Assembly: GCA_022376925.1 (NCBI GenBank)
Contig: JAIOJX010000025.1
Location: forward strand, 93,461,608 to 93,525,607
Direction: 5' to 3'
From: Tragulus kanchil
Lineage: Eukaryota; Chordata; Mammalia; Artiodactyla; Tragulidae
Length of the DNA: 64,000 bases
Position 1 is the stretch's first letter; the number at the start of each line of letters is the position of its first letter. The notes under the pieces are model-generated. The model did not search any database. It saw only the letters and a list, made by a program, of their open reading frames with translations, and had not been told where the DNA came from. Made by a program: the position numbers and the translations under genes. Positions 1 to 14,295 of this stretch are shown piece after piece.

Positions 1-448
<448 letters not shown>

Positions 449-2830
449 AAAGGAACGTGTCCGGACCCCGTCGTAAATGGCTCCATTCTTCACAGGTGTC
501 CATCTGTCTATATCGGAGCTGACTTAGTTTCTTCTGAGGGACCAGGAAGAGAAAGCAGTGACTGGAAGAAATTGCTATTAAGAATTGTGGGCTCCATAAA
601 TGAAAAAAAAAAATCATTTCAGTGTTAAAGAAAGAAAAGAAGTGAGCTCCACTGAAGATTTACAACCTTAATCAAGAGGAAATAATGCTCACTGGGTTTT
701 TGGTTTTTTTTTTAATACGATGTTGCTTTTAGAATAACACGCTCATTACACATGTGTCATTTTGTATTACCACCTCAATTTATCACACTATGGTATTTCG
801 TTAAAATTCCTGCTTTGTATTAAAAGTAACAAAGGCAGTCAGCAAAAACATGGTTGTACTTTCTAGTCCATTGCAATAAGAATGCCGATACCACACAAAA
901 TTTAAGTAGGTGATGAGAAATATCTTGTGAAAAATGAAAACAAATTTGACTCACTCCTGGGCCAGAGGATATAAATAAAAGTACTTAAATGCTTAAAATG
1001 CCAAATATGAAATATTATTTGTAAACATCTGCGTATAATCCTTTTTATAAACCTTGTTATACCTGTTAATAAATGTAAGAAAGTTACATTAGAAAAAAAA
1101 GTTAGCAAACCATTTGAATACTGCCCACATAAAACATGAATTTATATATACACATTTTCCTACACTAAGGGCAAGGGTCATCTCTGTGATTGTGCTGGGA
1201 ATAAATTTGTGTTTCCTTGCCCAAGAGGAAATACATGAGACTGGATTCTTGAAGAGAATCATCATATTATTGATACCACTAAATTTTATGTTGTTTGGCT
1301 GTTCTCCGATAACATTCTGCTGAGAATTTTAAGGTTCTGTTGAGGAATTATAAATAGCCAGTTACCAAACACTCCTTTTTCTGTGTTGGAAAAAGGAAAG
1401 TCCCCTGAGTAGCAAAAACAACAGAATTCATTGCAGCTCCTGTAAACAGGATGCAGTTTGTGTTTTTGTTTTGATATAGTTCAGTAACTTCTAATAGAAA
1501 GTGTAGTCACATAGAAATGAGCTCCTTTGTTCCTTTTGTATGTAGACAAATATCATCTAATTGCTTAAGACTAATCTGAGGTAGAAAGGTCACCTCTGCA
1601 AGCCTATTGATTTTAAGAGAAATACCACCATATCTCATCCTTCCAACTCATTAAAAGATGCTGCCTTTACTAAAACAGTGTTTGAGCTTTGGGTCAGCTA
1701 TGTCCTTAGAACGTAGGCTCCTATTTGATCTGAGCCCTCACCTGTCTTCTTAATGGGAGTTATGTCCTTGGGGCCCATGAGTGTGGTGCAGGGCACTGGC
1801 TCGGGTGACCCGCAGTGGCTTAAGACGGCTTACTGGGGAAGGGGGGAGTGAGTGGGGGCCCTGGAAAGGCTTCCCCTCCTGGAATCATAGGGAGGTTACT
1901 TGTTTCCACCTTGCCTTTAGAAAATTCCTCTTAGAGATTGGAGGGGCATTGGCTGCCATCTCTAAACTCACTGCCCTTGATGAGCCAGAAAAGAATTTTC
2001 TAGTCATGTATTATCTCACCAGAGATTCATAAATGCCATTTGTGCAGTAAATGCAAAGTTTCTATTCTGGCCTTTTTTTTTTTTTCATTTTCATTTTCTT
2101 TTGCAGATTCTGAACATATGGGGAAGGAATAGCATACCTAAACTTCAACACCACAAGCTACATCTGACATAAATTAGTAAATAGCCATCAATTTCTTTCA
2201 GAGCAATTGGACTGTCTATGAATCCTGCATAAACAGATCACAGTTAACGCATTCACAGAGCCAGAGAATGGCAATTATAATTGTTAGACTTGACGCTTAT
2301 AATGAATTTTTTAATACAGCACATGTTTGTTTCTCACCAATTGACCTCCAGTAAGAAGGCTATCTAAGTAGAAATTACCATCAAATTATTATTAATGAAT
2401 TGAGTATGAAACTCTCTCTTGGCCTTAAATACCCATTTGTCATAGTGTTCATCTCCCTTCTGTAGGAGATGCCTCCACCTCTGCCAGGATTTAGCCTCCC
2501 TCCTGTCTTGCTCTCCGACTCTCTCCCTCACACATGCTGTGTACACCAAGCGAACACCCTCTGTACCCAGTGGCAGCTGTCGGCAGTACCCACGCCAGAT
2601 GGGTGGGCCCCGGTCACCCTCTGCTCTGAACTGGCTAGAACAGGCTGTCCCTGTATTAAAATGGGAGAGAAGGAAGAATTCAGCATCTGGTAATACTATT
2701 TGTTTTCATGAGTTTGGAGTAACCATGTGATTTATAAATAGTGAAAGGAAACAGACGCCAAAGAGAGTTGTAAGCATTGTTGTTGTCACACATTAAAAAC
2801 AAATTAATAAAATTCAATAAATTAAAACTT
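449..2830 (+). other. GPRIN3: Candidate GPRIN3 3' UTR
   Basis: AT-rich, non-repetitive sequence directly follows the stop codon, as expected for a long 3' UTR of a neuronal gene. No recognisable transposon interrupts it. Possible poly(A) signals AATAAA occur near 973, at 1068-1073, and as a close pair at 2806-2811 and 2816-2821. The true end cannot be fixed from sequence; 2830 is the last good cluster and is an inference. Short open frames here (for example 1781-2032) have no recognisable similarity. Confidence 0.45.
2806..2821 (+). promoter_or_regulatory. Paired AATAAA hexamers, candidate distal poly(A) signal
   Basis: Two AATAAA hexamers lie ten bases apart, with an ATTAAA directly after, in an A-rich tract followed by T/GT-rich sequence at about 2855-2870 (tgtttgtttttc). 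That is the normal layout of a mammalian poly(A) site. In AT-rich DNA such hexamers also occur by chance. Confidence 0.35.
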
Positions 2831-4371
2831 AATGTGTAATAGAGTCACTTTAACTGTTTGTTTTTCTAGGGACCAAAAGTAGCCTTTACTTCTTAATCTT
2901 TAATTTTTTACTTTTGAATTTTACCACACTCTAAAGATTGTCACAAAATGTTACAAAAGCTTTCTTCTCTGTTATTGATTCTTATAGAAGGGAAGCTTTG
3001 AAAAACAGTCACAGAAATAGCTCATCAAATGGATAAATAGGACAGGATCCTATTCAAGACAGCAGTGTTTCTGCATTATGATCCCCTACAGGCGCTCAGG
3101 ATTAAACCTTGATTTGAAAATGCTTCTTCACTTGGATCAATGACACAGCATACACATTCAGGACAACATTTGTGATTACTTAGGTTAAACAAATGAAGTT
3201 GCAAAACAATTTTCATGGCAGCCTTTTTGAACTTGCTCTGCTCTTCCTTACCTGAATTACACACACAGTGTTGAAAGCTGTTTTTGTCCTTAATTTCTTT
3301 TAGTTATGTTTTAGTCCTTTTAAATACATTCTAATTGTTGAAATAAACAGAGTAGATACTTTATTAAGTCAATAGTTATAAGATATTTTTTAAACCAGCA
3401 GCAAAAAAAAGAGATGACTTAGGCCATCTAAATGTTTAACATGTGAAGAGGCATACCCAGTGAAAATTTTTAATTTAAATACTGATTTTTCTATTTTGTG
3501 ACTACAAGAAAAATATGATCACTTCAACTGTCATGTGTCTATTTATCTTCAGTGTTTTTCTACTTATGTCTTTCTGGATTATTATCCTTGATGCCACAGA
3601 CCAACTACTTTACATATAGTGAAATCCTGATTAAGCTTTGTGTTTTGGATCAGTGGCATAAATTAAACATTTTGTTAGGACACAGTGAACCAGAAACCCA
3701 TTTTGTTTGCATCTAAACTGAAATATTTATTAAAAAATTACTGTGTTTTCCTACCTGGACAAGTCAGCTATATTGATTATAATTTGATTTTTGATGATGA
3801 TTTTTAATCTTTAGAACAGCCTAATATTTATTATTTTGGATATCACTCTTCTCCATGGTATAGGTTAAATATCGTAACTGAAGTAAATTGGACTGAATAT
3901 GCATGTGCACCATAAACCCTAGAGGTTGAATTTTTGGAACTAACGTCTTAATAAGAACTGTCATCTTAAAGAAGAAAGCAGAAGGAGAAAACAGCTTTGG
4001 ATTGCATTTCAGTGTATTAAATTTTCCATTGTTCTAGATTATTCTAATATTCTTCCTCTCATCTCTGGGAGTTCCTATCATTTGGGAAATACCTGTATAT
4101 ACCACATGAAGAGTAGAATATGATGTGACTTTTAGATTTGTTTACAGAGGACATATATGATTATGCTATTAATATGAATTGTTTGGCCTCCATTGTATCC
4201 TCTTTGTTACTGTTTTGCTTCCACAATGTGAGACATTGCCTTCTTTTCCTCCTACATGTTGTGCAAGTGTTAAAAAATTAGTCAATTTTTAGTACCACGT
4301 AATTTACCACACCTATTGTCTACTTTTTAAGAATCAGTATAAGGAAAAACAGTAACATTAGGATAAGGTTT

Positions 4372-4418
<47 letters not shown>

Positions 4419-4878
4419 GTGTGTGTGTGTGTTTAATGAAAATCAGGCACTTATAACCTTGTGTGGGCTTCTCCCTGTCTGATTTACTAATTGTCCGCAG
4501 TACTGCCATGGAGGTGACGCTATTTACTCTTTGCAGCTTTGTCCTAAACGGCATTTGAGAAATGGAGCCTGTGAACTTCCTTTTGAGGTAATAACGCCGT
4601 GAACTCAGCAGTGTCTTGGATAAACAAACTGACCATCTTGTCTCTACTTCTGTTCTGTCTACACAGAGTCCCAGAAGTCTTGCCTTCCTCTGCCTCAGAG
4701 CTTGCTGTTTTATATTCACATCTGAGCATTTTGTTCTCTGTTAGCAATGTTCCTGGTTCCATGTGTGGCCCTTTGGGTTAAATCTCTTCGAAGGTGTATC
4801 AGCTGCTGCCACCTGGCAAATAATATGTGCTGTGTCAAATCTCCTGTCCATCTTTGTAACTGTACCCTTCTTAATGAA
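2831..4878. other. Unassigned AT-rich sequence
   Basis: No exon, RNA gene or clear transposon was recognised apart from a microsatellite at 4373-4432. A minus-strand frame at 4327-4719 is created by that microsatellite (repeating Ile-Tyr) and is not a gene. Confidence 0.5.
4373..4432. repeat. Compound microsatellite (AT)n-(GTAT)n-(GT)n
   Basis: A pure AT run passes into gtat units and then into a short GT run. Such compound tracts are usually length-polymorphic. Confidence 0.95.
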
Positions 4879-4879
4879 A

Positions 4880-5410
4880 TTCTGTAACCAGCTGAGTAAT
4901 TATAAATGTCATCTGTGCAGACACGAGGGCTTAAGGATATCTACAAACGTTCAGACATTTTTTTGCAAAAAGGAAGAAAATAGTATTGTAAAGACTGAAA
5001 CAAATCTCCATGAACTTTACCCTACTCTTGGAAAAAACAAATTCTCCTTGGCTACAGAAATAAAATAAACTTGATTTGCAGTGAGCAAGGACATAAATGA
5101 AGATGGATTGAGGTGGAAAAATTCTGTCTTGCAATCAGTGACATCTGCCAGAGTTCATTACAGCTACTTTTAACTGTGAACATTCACCAGCTAAACTACT
5201 CACTTGCCGCAACCAAAAAACCTCTCTCAAAGTAAATCCAGTACATTTGTATATATGTATAGATAGAAACAAACACAAACCCTGAAAAATTACTGTTGGC
5301 TGTTACGTAAATCAAGGTGATAATCACAAAGGACACTTAAATAATGGCAGGCCTTGGTGAAATGACTGTGGAGGCCAGAACGGTGCAACAAGATGTTATT
5401 CCCAAGTTTG

Positions 5411-5453
<43 letters not shown>

Positions 5454-6514
5454 AAGACTCATATATCTTACTCATCATGAGAATAAAGACTGTAGATAAT
5501 GAAATTAAAGCCAAGCAATAATGTGCCAAAAAGAGGCAGTTATACCAGCAAGTGCATCTATTATGGGCACACCATCATATAATTATGGTTTGCTCCATGA
5601 AGACTGACTGTAATCCATGGCATAAAATAAGAAAGGCATAATGTCTGCTTTCCTGCTGGAAAAAACGTATGTAGGAGCTCTGTAAAGCAGTACAGCACTA
5701 GTGACCATTAGATCTTGTGGTTAACAGCTCTGTTTTAACATTAGCGAAGACCTAAAGAATCATCAAGAGGAGTCTTGCTAGATTAAGACTCAAAACAGCT
5801 TCAACCAGAAACTTGGTTAAAATGGAAGGTATTTTATGGCAATTACTCTTACTGGACACCAGCCTGTAGGAAAGCAATTCAGTTAACTCTGCCTCAAGGA
5901 TTACCAGACTTAGGTGTGCAAAAAAAGGGTTCTCGAATGAAGAACTAACGTAAATATTCATATCAAAAGAGGCCTGAAATAATTCTGTAACTCAGCTGAG
6001 TAATTATAAATGTCATCTGTGCAGACACGAGGGCTTAAGGATATCTACAAACGTTCAGACATTTTTTTGCAAAAAGGAAGAAAATAGTATTGTAAAGACT
6101 GAAACAAATCTCCATGAACTTTACCCTACTCTTGGAAAAAACAAATTCTCCTTGGCTACAGAAATAAAATAAACTTGATTTGCAGTGAGCAAGGACATAA
6201 ATGAAGATGGATTGAGGTGGAAAAATTCTGTCTTGCAATCAGTGACATCTGCCAGAGTTCATTACAGCTACTTTTAACTGTGAACATTCACCAGCTAAAC
6301 TACTCACTTGCCGCAACCAAAAAACCTCTCTCAAAGTAAATCCAGTACATTTGTATATATGTATAGATAGAAACAAACACAAACCCTGAAAAATTACTGT
6401 TGGCTGTTACGTAAATCAAGGTGATAATCACAAAGGACACTTAAATAATGGCAGGCCTTGGTGAAATGACTGTGGAGGCCAGAACGGTGCAACAAGATGT
6501 TATTCCCAAGTTTG

Positions 6515-6557
<43 letters not shown>

Positions 6558-7087
6558 AAGACTCATATATCTTACTCATCATGAGAATAAAGACTGTAGA
6601 TAATGAAATTAAAGCCAAGCAATAATGTGCCAAAAAGAGGCAGTTATACCAGCAAGTGCATCTATTATGGGCACACCATCATATAATTATGGTTTGCTCC
6701 ATGAAGACTGACTGTAATCCATGGCATAAAATAAGAAAGGCATAATGTCTGCTTTCCTGCTGGAAAAAACGTATGTAGGAGCTCTGTAAAGCAGTACAGC
6801 ACTAGTGACCATTAGATCTTGTGGTTAACAGCTCTGTTTTAACATTAGCGAAGACCTAAAGAATCATCAAGAGGAGTCTTGCTAGATTAAGACTCAAAAC
6901 AGCTTCAACCAGAAACTTGGTTAAAATGGAAGGTATTTTATGGCAATTACTCTTACTGGACACCAGCCTGTAGGAAAGCAATTCAGTTAACTCTGCCTCA
7001 AGGATTACCAGACTTAGGTGTGCAAAAAAAGGGTTCTCGAATGAAGAACTAACGTAAATATTCATATCAAAAGAGGCCTGAAATAAT
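4880..7087 (+). repeat. Tandem duplication 1, unit about 1104 bp
   Basis: Copy 1 (about 4880-5982) and copy 2 (about 5983-7087) are direct, adjacent and essentially identical. Landmarks such as gacacgagggcttaagg recur 1104 bases apart throughout. The (GT)n tract at 5412-5450 recurs at 6516-6554 with exactly the same length. The seam carries attctgtaac, also present at the left edge of copy 1 (4879-4888), with one base inserted. The content is otherwise unassigned. Confidence 0.95.
5412..5450. repeat. (GT)n microsatellite (repeated at 6516-6554)
   Basis: About 19 GT units without interruption, present once in each copy of tandem duplication 1 with the same unit count. Confidence 0.95.
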
Positions 7088-7540
7088 GTCTTAACAGAAA
7101 ATGATGTTGAAGATGGCATTTCTAAATACCAGTTCCTCACTAAGTATTCTTTTGGATTCAAGCTCAAAATCAACTGGCTGGAATAAAGATCACATATTTT
7201 GAACTTCAGAAAAAGGTACTGATAATCAATCGGCATAGTGATAATTATGACAAGAGATCCCAGAGTGATTTAAGTGTGTTAAGGAGAATTAAATGGAGGA
7301 GAAACACTAACTTCTTTCTGAGGCTTTTATTAAGATGTGGGAGGTCATTTGCTTACTTGGAGGTGAAAATGATAGCTTACTTTTTGACCTTGCTGCTAGC
7401 ACTACTCTTTGTTCCTTTAAAAATTATTTTTAAGCAAAACTTTAAGAAGTTAAACATTTCTTTCTGGTTCATATTGCTTTCATGCTGTGTATAGAGAAAA
7501 CTATGAAATGAGCCGAAGGGGCTTACCCATTTAGACTTCT

Positions 7541-9723
7541 TAGCATTTATTTAACAACATCTTTGAGTAAATTATTTTTCATATGCTTTCCACCATGTCT
7601 GATGTTGGTAACTCAGAAGACTACAGTATTATCTTCACACTTCTCAGTCCCTAGAAGGGAGGAGAGACTAAGTCTTGATTGTAAGGGCATCTGGAAATAC
7701 CTTTTCCTGAGGTTAAGAATGGTCAGCAGGGCCTGAAAGTCCAAGAAGGAAATGTACTAACAATTACTACACTTCTAAATGTATTTATCTCTGCTGTACT
7801 AATGTGTGATCACTATGTTGCGCATTATCCTGTGGCGGGTTGTGGTACATCAATATATTCTGTATGTACAGTCTGTGAGTGGTTGACTTTCTGTTTTTAT
7901 GTGTAGAAAAAAATAACACGCTGTATCCCATTTTACGGCCAAGTTCTCTCATCCAGTAGGCCCATGGCCAAAAGTATATAAAACCAACAAAGGTGTGCGT
8001 GTGTGTTAACTGACAGAATTTGTCTTTTCATTTTGGAAGGTCAGAAGGGCTGTTGTTTTCTTCTTCAGTCATCTCCAAGAGTAGATAACATAATTGTTCC
8101 AAAGGTTGAACGTAGTCATCAGTACACTGGCGTGTTACCAAATATGCCATGGCTAATTCCCCGCCCCATTAGTCACAGGTAAGGTCAGTTCTTTGACCAC
8201 TGGGTTGATTCACATTCCTCACACATCTTCTCTATGTTAAGTGTGTGATTAGAATGTACATACTATGAGTGTGATTGTGTACATACCTTGTATGAATTAT
8301 CTAAATCCTCAAAGAATGACAGGAAAGCAGGAAGAAGGAACAATGGTTAAAAAGCCTCAAAAGAGCTAATCAATGTGTATTTTTCCTTTTCTACACATAA
8401 AACTGTGTACGTAACATAACTGTAAATAGCTTAGTCACATATATATGCACACATAAATGCATTTTATTCGTACTGGTACTTTTAAATCAATCACAAATTA
8501 AAACAACTAATTGAAAACTGCGTTTTTCCATGACTGGTTTTACCTATTTTAATATCAGATCAGTTACCCCCCATTTAATGGTGTTACTCCTTGGTAGCAG
8601 ATTTGGTGCTTAGGAAAGCCCAGTCCCAGGCACTTTAGCATTTATTTAACAACATCTTTGAGTAAATTATTTTTCATATGCTTTCCACCATGTCTGATGT
8701 TGGTAACTCAGAAGACTACAGTATTATCTTCACACTTCTCAGTCCCTAGAAGGGAGGAGAGACTAAGTCTTGATTGTAAGGGCATCTGGAAATACCTTTT
8801 CCTGAGGTTAAGAATGGTCAGCAGGGCCTGAAAGTCCAAGAAGGAAATGTACTAACAATTACTACACTTCTAAATGTATTTATCTCTGCTGTACTAATGT
8901 GTGATCACTATGTTGCGCATTATCCTGTGGCGGGTTGTGGTACATCAATATATTCTGTATGTACAGTCTGTGAGTGGTTGACTTTCTGTTTTTATGTGTA
9001 GAAAAAAATAACACGCTGTATCCCATTTTACGGCCAAGTTCTCTCATCCAGTAGGCCCATGGCCAAAAGTATATAAAACCAACAAAGGTGTGCGTGTGTG
9101 TTAACTGACAGAATTTGTCTTTTCATTTTGGAAGGTCAGAAGGGCTGTTGTTTTCTTCTTCAGTCATCTCCAAGAGTAGATAACATAATTGTTCCAAAGG
9201 TTGAACGTAGTCATCAGTACACTGGCGTGTTACCAAATATGCCATGGCTAATTCCCCGCCCCATTAGTCACAGGTAAGGTCAGTTCTTTGACCACTGGGT
9301 TGATTCACATTCCTCACACATCTTCTCTATGTTAAGTGTGTGATTAGAATGTACATACTATGAGTGTGATTGTGTACATACCTTGTATGAATTATCTAAA
9401 TCCTCAAAGAATGACAGGAAAGCAGGAAGAAGGAACAATGGTTAAAAAGCCTCAAAAGAGCTAATCAATGTGTATTTTTCCTTTTCTACACATAAAACTG
9501 TGTACGTAACATAACTGTAAATAGCTTAGTCACATATATATGCACACATAAATGCATTTTATTCGTACTGGTACTTTTAAATCAATCACAAATTAAAACA
9601 ACTAATTGAAAACTGCGTTTTTCCATGACTGGTTTTACCTATTTTAATATCAGATCAGTTACCCCCCATTTAATGGTGTTACTCCTTGGTAGCAGATTTG
9701 GTGCTTAGGAAAGCCCAGTCCCA
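7541..9723 (+). repeat. Tandem duplication 2, unit about 1095 bp
   Basis: Copy 1 is 7541-8628 and copy 2 is 8636-9723, at a constant offset of 1095. A 7-base filler (ggcactt) at 8629-8635 separates them. The string caggcactt also occurs shortly after the right end of copy 2 (about 9766), so the filler looks copied from true flanking sequence. No gene was recognised inside. Confidence 0.95.
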
Positions 9724-10220
9724 CTGAGTCACAAAAATCTAGTTGGTATTTTACTGAGGCACAGACAGGCACTTGAGCAACTTCAAAGATTTAGTGCTGC
9801 TCTCTAAGTACCTAATTTTATTTCTGGAAATGACAAACACTGGGGAAAACCAATTATGTTTTATAGACTCCATTTGTGCATTTAGTGGCATGTTTGTTTG
9901 CAGGGGCTCATAAAAGCTCTACATTTTAGAGATGTATCCCTAGATTTCAAAAGAGTGTATAGCCACTTGAGAGGAAACATGACTTCAGGTATTCTCTTGA
10001 GATCAACAAACCAATGTTTAGCAACACCAAAGAAAAGTCAAAGAGTAAAGATTTTATTTTTCGAAATTACAAATGACACTGGTAGAATAAGAGGATATCA
10101 GCTCTCAGGATTTCCTTAAAATGGACTCAAAAGAACAACTGTTACTAACAAGAGGTGACACTGCGTGGACCAGATAACAAGATCAGAGTCATTAAGGAGT
10201 GAATGTCGATACTGGACAAC
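9724..10220. other. Unassigned sequence between duplications
   Basis: No exon, repeat family or RNA gene was recognised. A 73-codon frame at 9898-10119 has no supporting features. Confidence 0.5.
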
Positions 10221-12420
10221 ATTAGTCAATTTATCACAATTCCAGTCAGTGAATCCATGTTGTTTTAGTTTCTCTCATTTCTTTGAAAAGGATGTATTCT
10301 ATTAGACATCAGAAAGTCTCACCTGGTTCCTAAAACCTAATATGATTTGACCCCGATTTCTTGACATTAAGAATTATGTTGGTTGGATATCAGGGTAAGG
10401 TTATGAATAGAAACACCAGAATTGCCCATCAATAGAAAACTCCGAGTGGCAAAGTACAAATATAAAAATAACCACTTCTCAGTAGAACCTCAATAATACT
10501 GTTTAATAGATATTCATATTTTAAAGACTGTGCCATCTTTAAAATGTGCCATCTTTATATTTTAGATTAGAAAAGGTTAACCAACCATAAAAACACTATG
10601 GTTACAATTATAGCTAGCTGTGTTTTTTAACTACTAAAAATGTACTGTATAAAAGCAGCATACACGAAATCTTGATGTCAATATTCACTGTTGCTTAAAA
10701 GGTAAATTTATGTAATTATTTTGGAAGATGTGTATTAATTTAAGTGCCAAGAAGAAAAACTATAGATGTCAATATAAGAATCATTTGTGTGTAAATACTC
10801 AGCAGAGAAAGACCAAAACTGTAGTGTGATGTTAAATCACTGAAAAAACACTAATACAGTGAAATTCCATTTATGAATTGAAAGTTATGTCTTTTCATGA
10901 TGCCTATAAATATAAGGTCATTAAATTGTTTATTTAAGAAAGTCCCATCCTCTGGAAATCAACCTACCAATAAAATTTCATTTCTAGAAAAAAGATGGAA
11001 TGTTATGATTTATATGAGGATAGATAAGATTTTGAAGTTAGGTACACATGCACTCTCATTTTGGACTTGATTTTTGAATGGATGGATGAATGAAGTTCAA
11101 CTGATGACTTAGTATTAGCCTCGAAAAAATGTCAAATATGATTTTGTTGCCTTTTCACTTTCCATAATAAACATAATATAGATGAAAAGATACAGTCTTT
11201 GTTTTTTTGTTGTTATTGCTTCTGTCACTGCCTCAAAATTGTTCCTTAGTCCTAGATATTTAGAATCCGTTGATTTTCAGTGAATTTTGGTTGCCTATTT
11301 CACTTTCCATAATAACATGAATATAGCATAGGACAGTCTAGAGTGAATCACTGAAAATTAGTCAATTTATCACAATTCCAGTCAGTGAATCCATGTTGTT
11401 TTAGTTTCTCTCATTTCTTTGAAAAGGATGTATTCTATTAGACATCAGAAAGTCTCACCTGGTTCCTAAAACCTAATATGATTTGACCCCGATTTCTTGA
11501 CATTAAGAATTATGTTGGTTGGATATCAGGGTAAGGTTATGAATAGAAACACCAGAATTGCCCATCAATAGAAAACTCCGAGTGGCAAAGTACAAATATA
11601 AAAATAACCACTTCTCAGTAGAACCTCAATAATACTGTTTAATAGATATTCATATTTTAAAGACTGTGCCATCTTTAAAATGTGCCATCTTTATATTTTA
11701 GATTAGAAAAGGTTAACCAACCATAAAAACACTATGGTTACAATTATAGCTAGCTGTGTTTTTTAACTACTAAAAATGTACTGTATAAAAGCAGCATACA
11801 CGAAATCTTGATGTCAATATTCACTGTTGCTTAAAAGGTAAATTTATGTAATTATTTTGGAAGATGTGTATTAATTTAAGTGCCAAGAAGAAAAACTATA
11901 GATGTCAATATAAGAATCATTTGTGTGTAAATACTCAGCAGAGAAAGACCAAAACTGTAGTGTGATGTTAAATCACTGAAAAAACACTAATACAGTGAAA
12001 TTCCATTTATGAATTGAAAGTTATGTCTTTTCATGATGCCTATAAATATAAGGTCATTAAATTGTTTATTTAAGAAAGTCCCATCCTCTGGAAATCAACC
12101 TACCAATAAAATTTCATTTCTAGAAAAAAGATGGAATGTTATGATTTATATGAGGATAGATAAGATTTTGAAGTTAGGTACACATGCACTCTCATTTTGG
12201 ACTTGATTTTTGAATGGATGGATGAATGAAGTTCAACTGATGACTTAGTATTAGCCTCGAAAAAATGTCAAATATGATTTTGTTGCCTTTTTCACTTTCC
12301 ATAATAAACATAATATAGATGAAAAGATACAGTCTTTGTTTTTTTGTTGTTATTGCTTCTGTCACTGCCTCAAAATTGTTCCTTAGTCCTAGATATTTAG
12401 AATCCGTTGATTTTCAGTGA
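10221..12420 (+). repeat. Tandem duplication 3, unit about 1137 bp, with a 73-bp noisy seam
   Basis: Copy 1 is 10221-11283 and copy 2 is 11357-12420. The offset is 1136 at the start and 1137 at the end because of one extra T in a homopolymer. The filler at 11284-11356 contains an imperfect copy of the tract at about 11147-11190: gttgcc, tttcactttccataata, an indel-ridden aacat/aatatag, then gacagtct. It looks like a low-accuracy repeat of nearby sequence. Confidence 0.95.
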
Positions 12421-14295
12421 GACACACTTCTGCTGGGTATCTGCAATGGAGCTGAAACTATTTACACTGAAAGAATGTATTCCCTTAATTAAAATAGAAT
12501 TCTCACGGAATCAGCAAGGCCAATTAACTATGACCTCATCAGAGACAGTGGTTTTTCCTGCTTTCCAATGCAGGGTGGTGTGTGTGTTTGTGCCTACGTG
12601 GGTGTACATGTATGAATTTTTGCTCAGTGAGAGGTGATGAGAGGTTGACATTCCATAGAAATATAGGAGGAGGTGGGGTGCAGGGTACATCTACCCTAAT
12701 GGGAGCATGGAAACCTATAGTCAAGATTATATTGTCTCATGCCTTTGTCCATGGCCACCCAGGTGTATTGCTATGTGGTTTAAGCTCTTCTCCCACTCCT
12801 GGATAGATTAATCTGCATCCTGCAGTTTAGGTTCCCAAAAGGAGACAGGAAACCCAGCCTCCAGTACAGTTTAACCATTAATAAAATGAACCCAATAGCT
12901 AGATCCCTTTTTGCATCTTTAAACTTGTGTTCAATTCTTGAAGAACTGGTTAATTGGATAGATATAACATTTATGAACCCCAAGTCTCAAAAATGATTTA
13001 GTGACTTTCCATGAACTTTAAACAGTGGCTGTTTCAAAACCTCCAAGGGCTATGTTCTTCCTCCAGTGACTCTGCATGTATAAATATTATATTCCTAAAT
13101 GGTGTCCCTGGGCTGCTGTTATCTTACTCCTCAATACTTAGACATTCATTTTGGCAAATGAAACTTCATGCATTTCCAAGACACCAATGCTATTCGTGGA
13201 GTCCCCAACCCCAAATTTCATTTCTAGGAATGTTATGATTTATATGAGGATAGATAAGATTTTGAAGTTAGGTACACATGCACTCTCATTTTGGACTTGA
13301 TTTTTGAATGGATGGATGAATGAAGTTCAACTGATGACTTAGTATTAGCCTCGAAAAAATGTCAAATATGATTTTGTTGCCTTTTTCACTTTCCATAATA
13401 AACATAATATAGATGAAAAGATACAGTCTTTGTTTTTTTGTTGTTATTGCTTCTGTCACTGCCTCAAAATTGTTCCTTAGTCCTAGATATTTAGAATCCG
13501 TTGATTTTCAGTGAGACACACTTCTGCTGGGTATCTGCAATGGAGCTGAAACTATTTACACTGAAAGAATGTATTCCCTTAATTAAAATAGAATTCTCAC
13601 GGAATCAGCAAGGCCAATTAACTATGACCTCATCAGAGACAGTGGTTTTTCCTGCTTTCCAATGCAGGGTGGTGTGTGTGTTTGTGCCTACGTGGGTGTA
13701 CATGTATGAATTTTTGCTCAGTGAGAGGTGATGAGAGGTTGACATTCCATAGAAATATAGGAGGAGGTGGGGTGCAGGGTACATCTACCCTAATGGGAGC
13801 ATGGAAACCTATAGTCAAGATTATATTGTCTCATGCCTTTGTCCATGGCCACCCAGGTGTATTGCTATGTGGTTTAAGCTCTTCTCCCACTCCTGGATAG
13901 ATTAATCTGCATCCTGCAGTTTAGGTTCCCAAAAGGAGACAGGAAACCCAGCCTCCAGTACAGTTTAACCATTAATAAAATGAACCCAATAGCTAGATCC
14001 CTTTTTGCATCTTTAAACTTGTGTTCAATTCTTGAAGAACTGGTTAATTGGATAGATATAACATTTATGAACCCCAAGTCTCAAAAATGATTTAGTGACT
14101 TTCCATGAACTTTAAACAGTGGCTGTTTCAAAACCTCCAAGGGCTATGTTCTTCCTCCAGTGACTCTGCATGTATAAATATTATATTCCTAAATGGTGTC
14201 CCTGGGCTGCTGTTATCTTACTCCTCAATACTTAGACATTCATTTTGGCAAATGAAACTTCATGCATTTCCAAGACACCAATGCTATTCGTGGAG
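12109..14295 (+). repeat. Tandem duplication 4, unit about 1094 bp, chained to duplication 3
   Basis: Copy 1 is 12109-13201 and copy 2 is 13213-14295. The offset is 1104 at the left edge and 1094 after a 10-base deletion (aaaaaagatg region) close to the seam. Filler is 13202-13212. The right ~310 bp of duplication 3 is the left end of this one, so that segment occurs three times (about 10970-11283, 12109-12420 and 13213-13514). Confidence 0.95.

Noticed and set aside
4327..4719. 130-codon minus-strand open frame
   Set aside because: Its end is a translated AT/GT microsatellite and the remainder has no recognisable domain.
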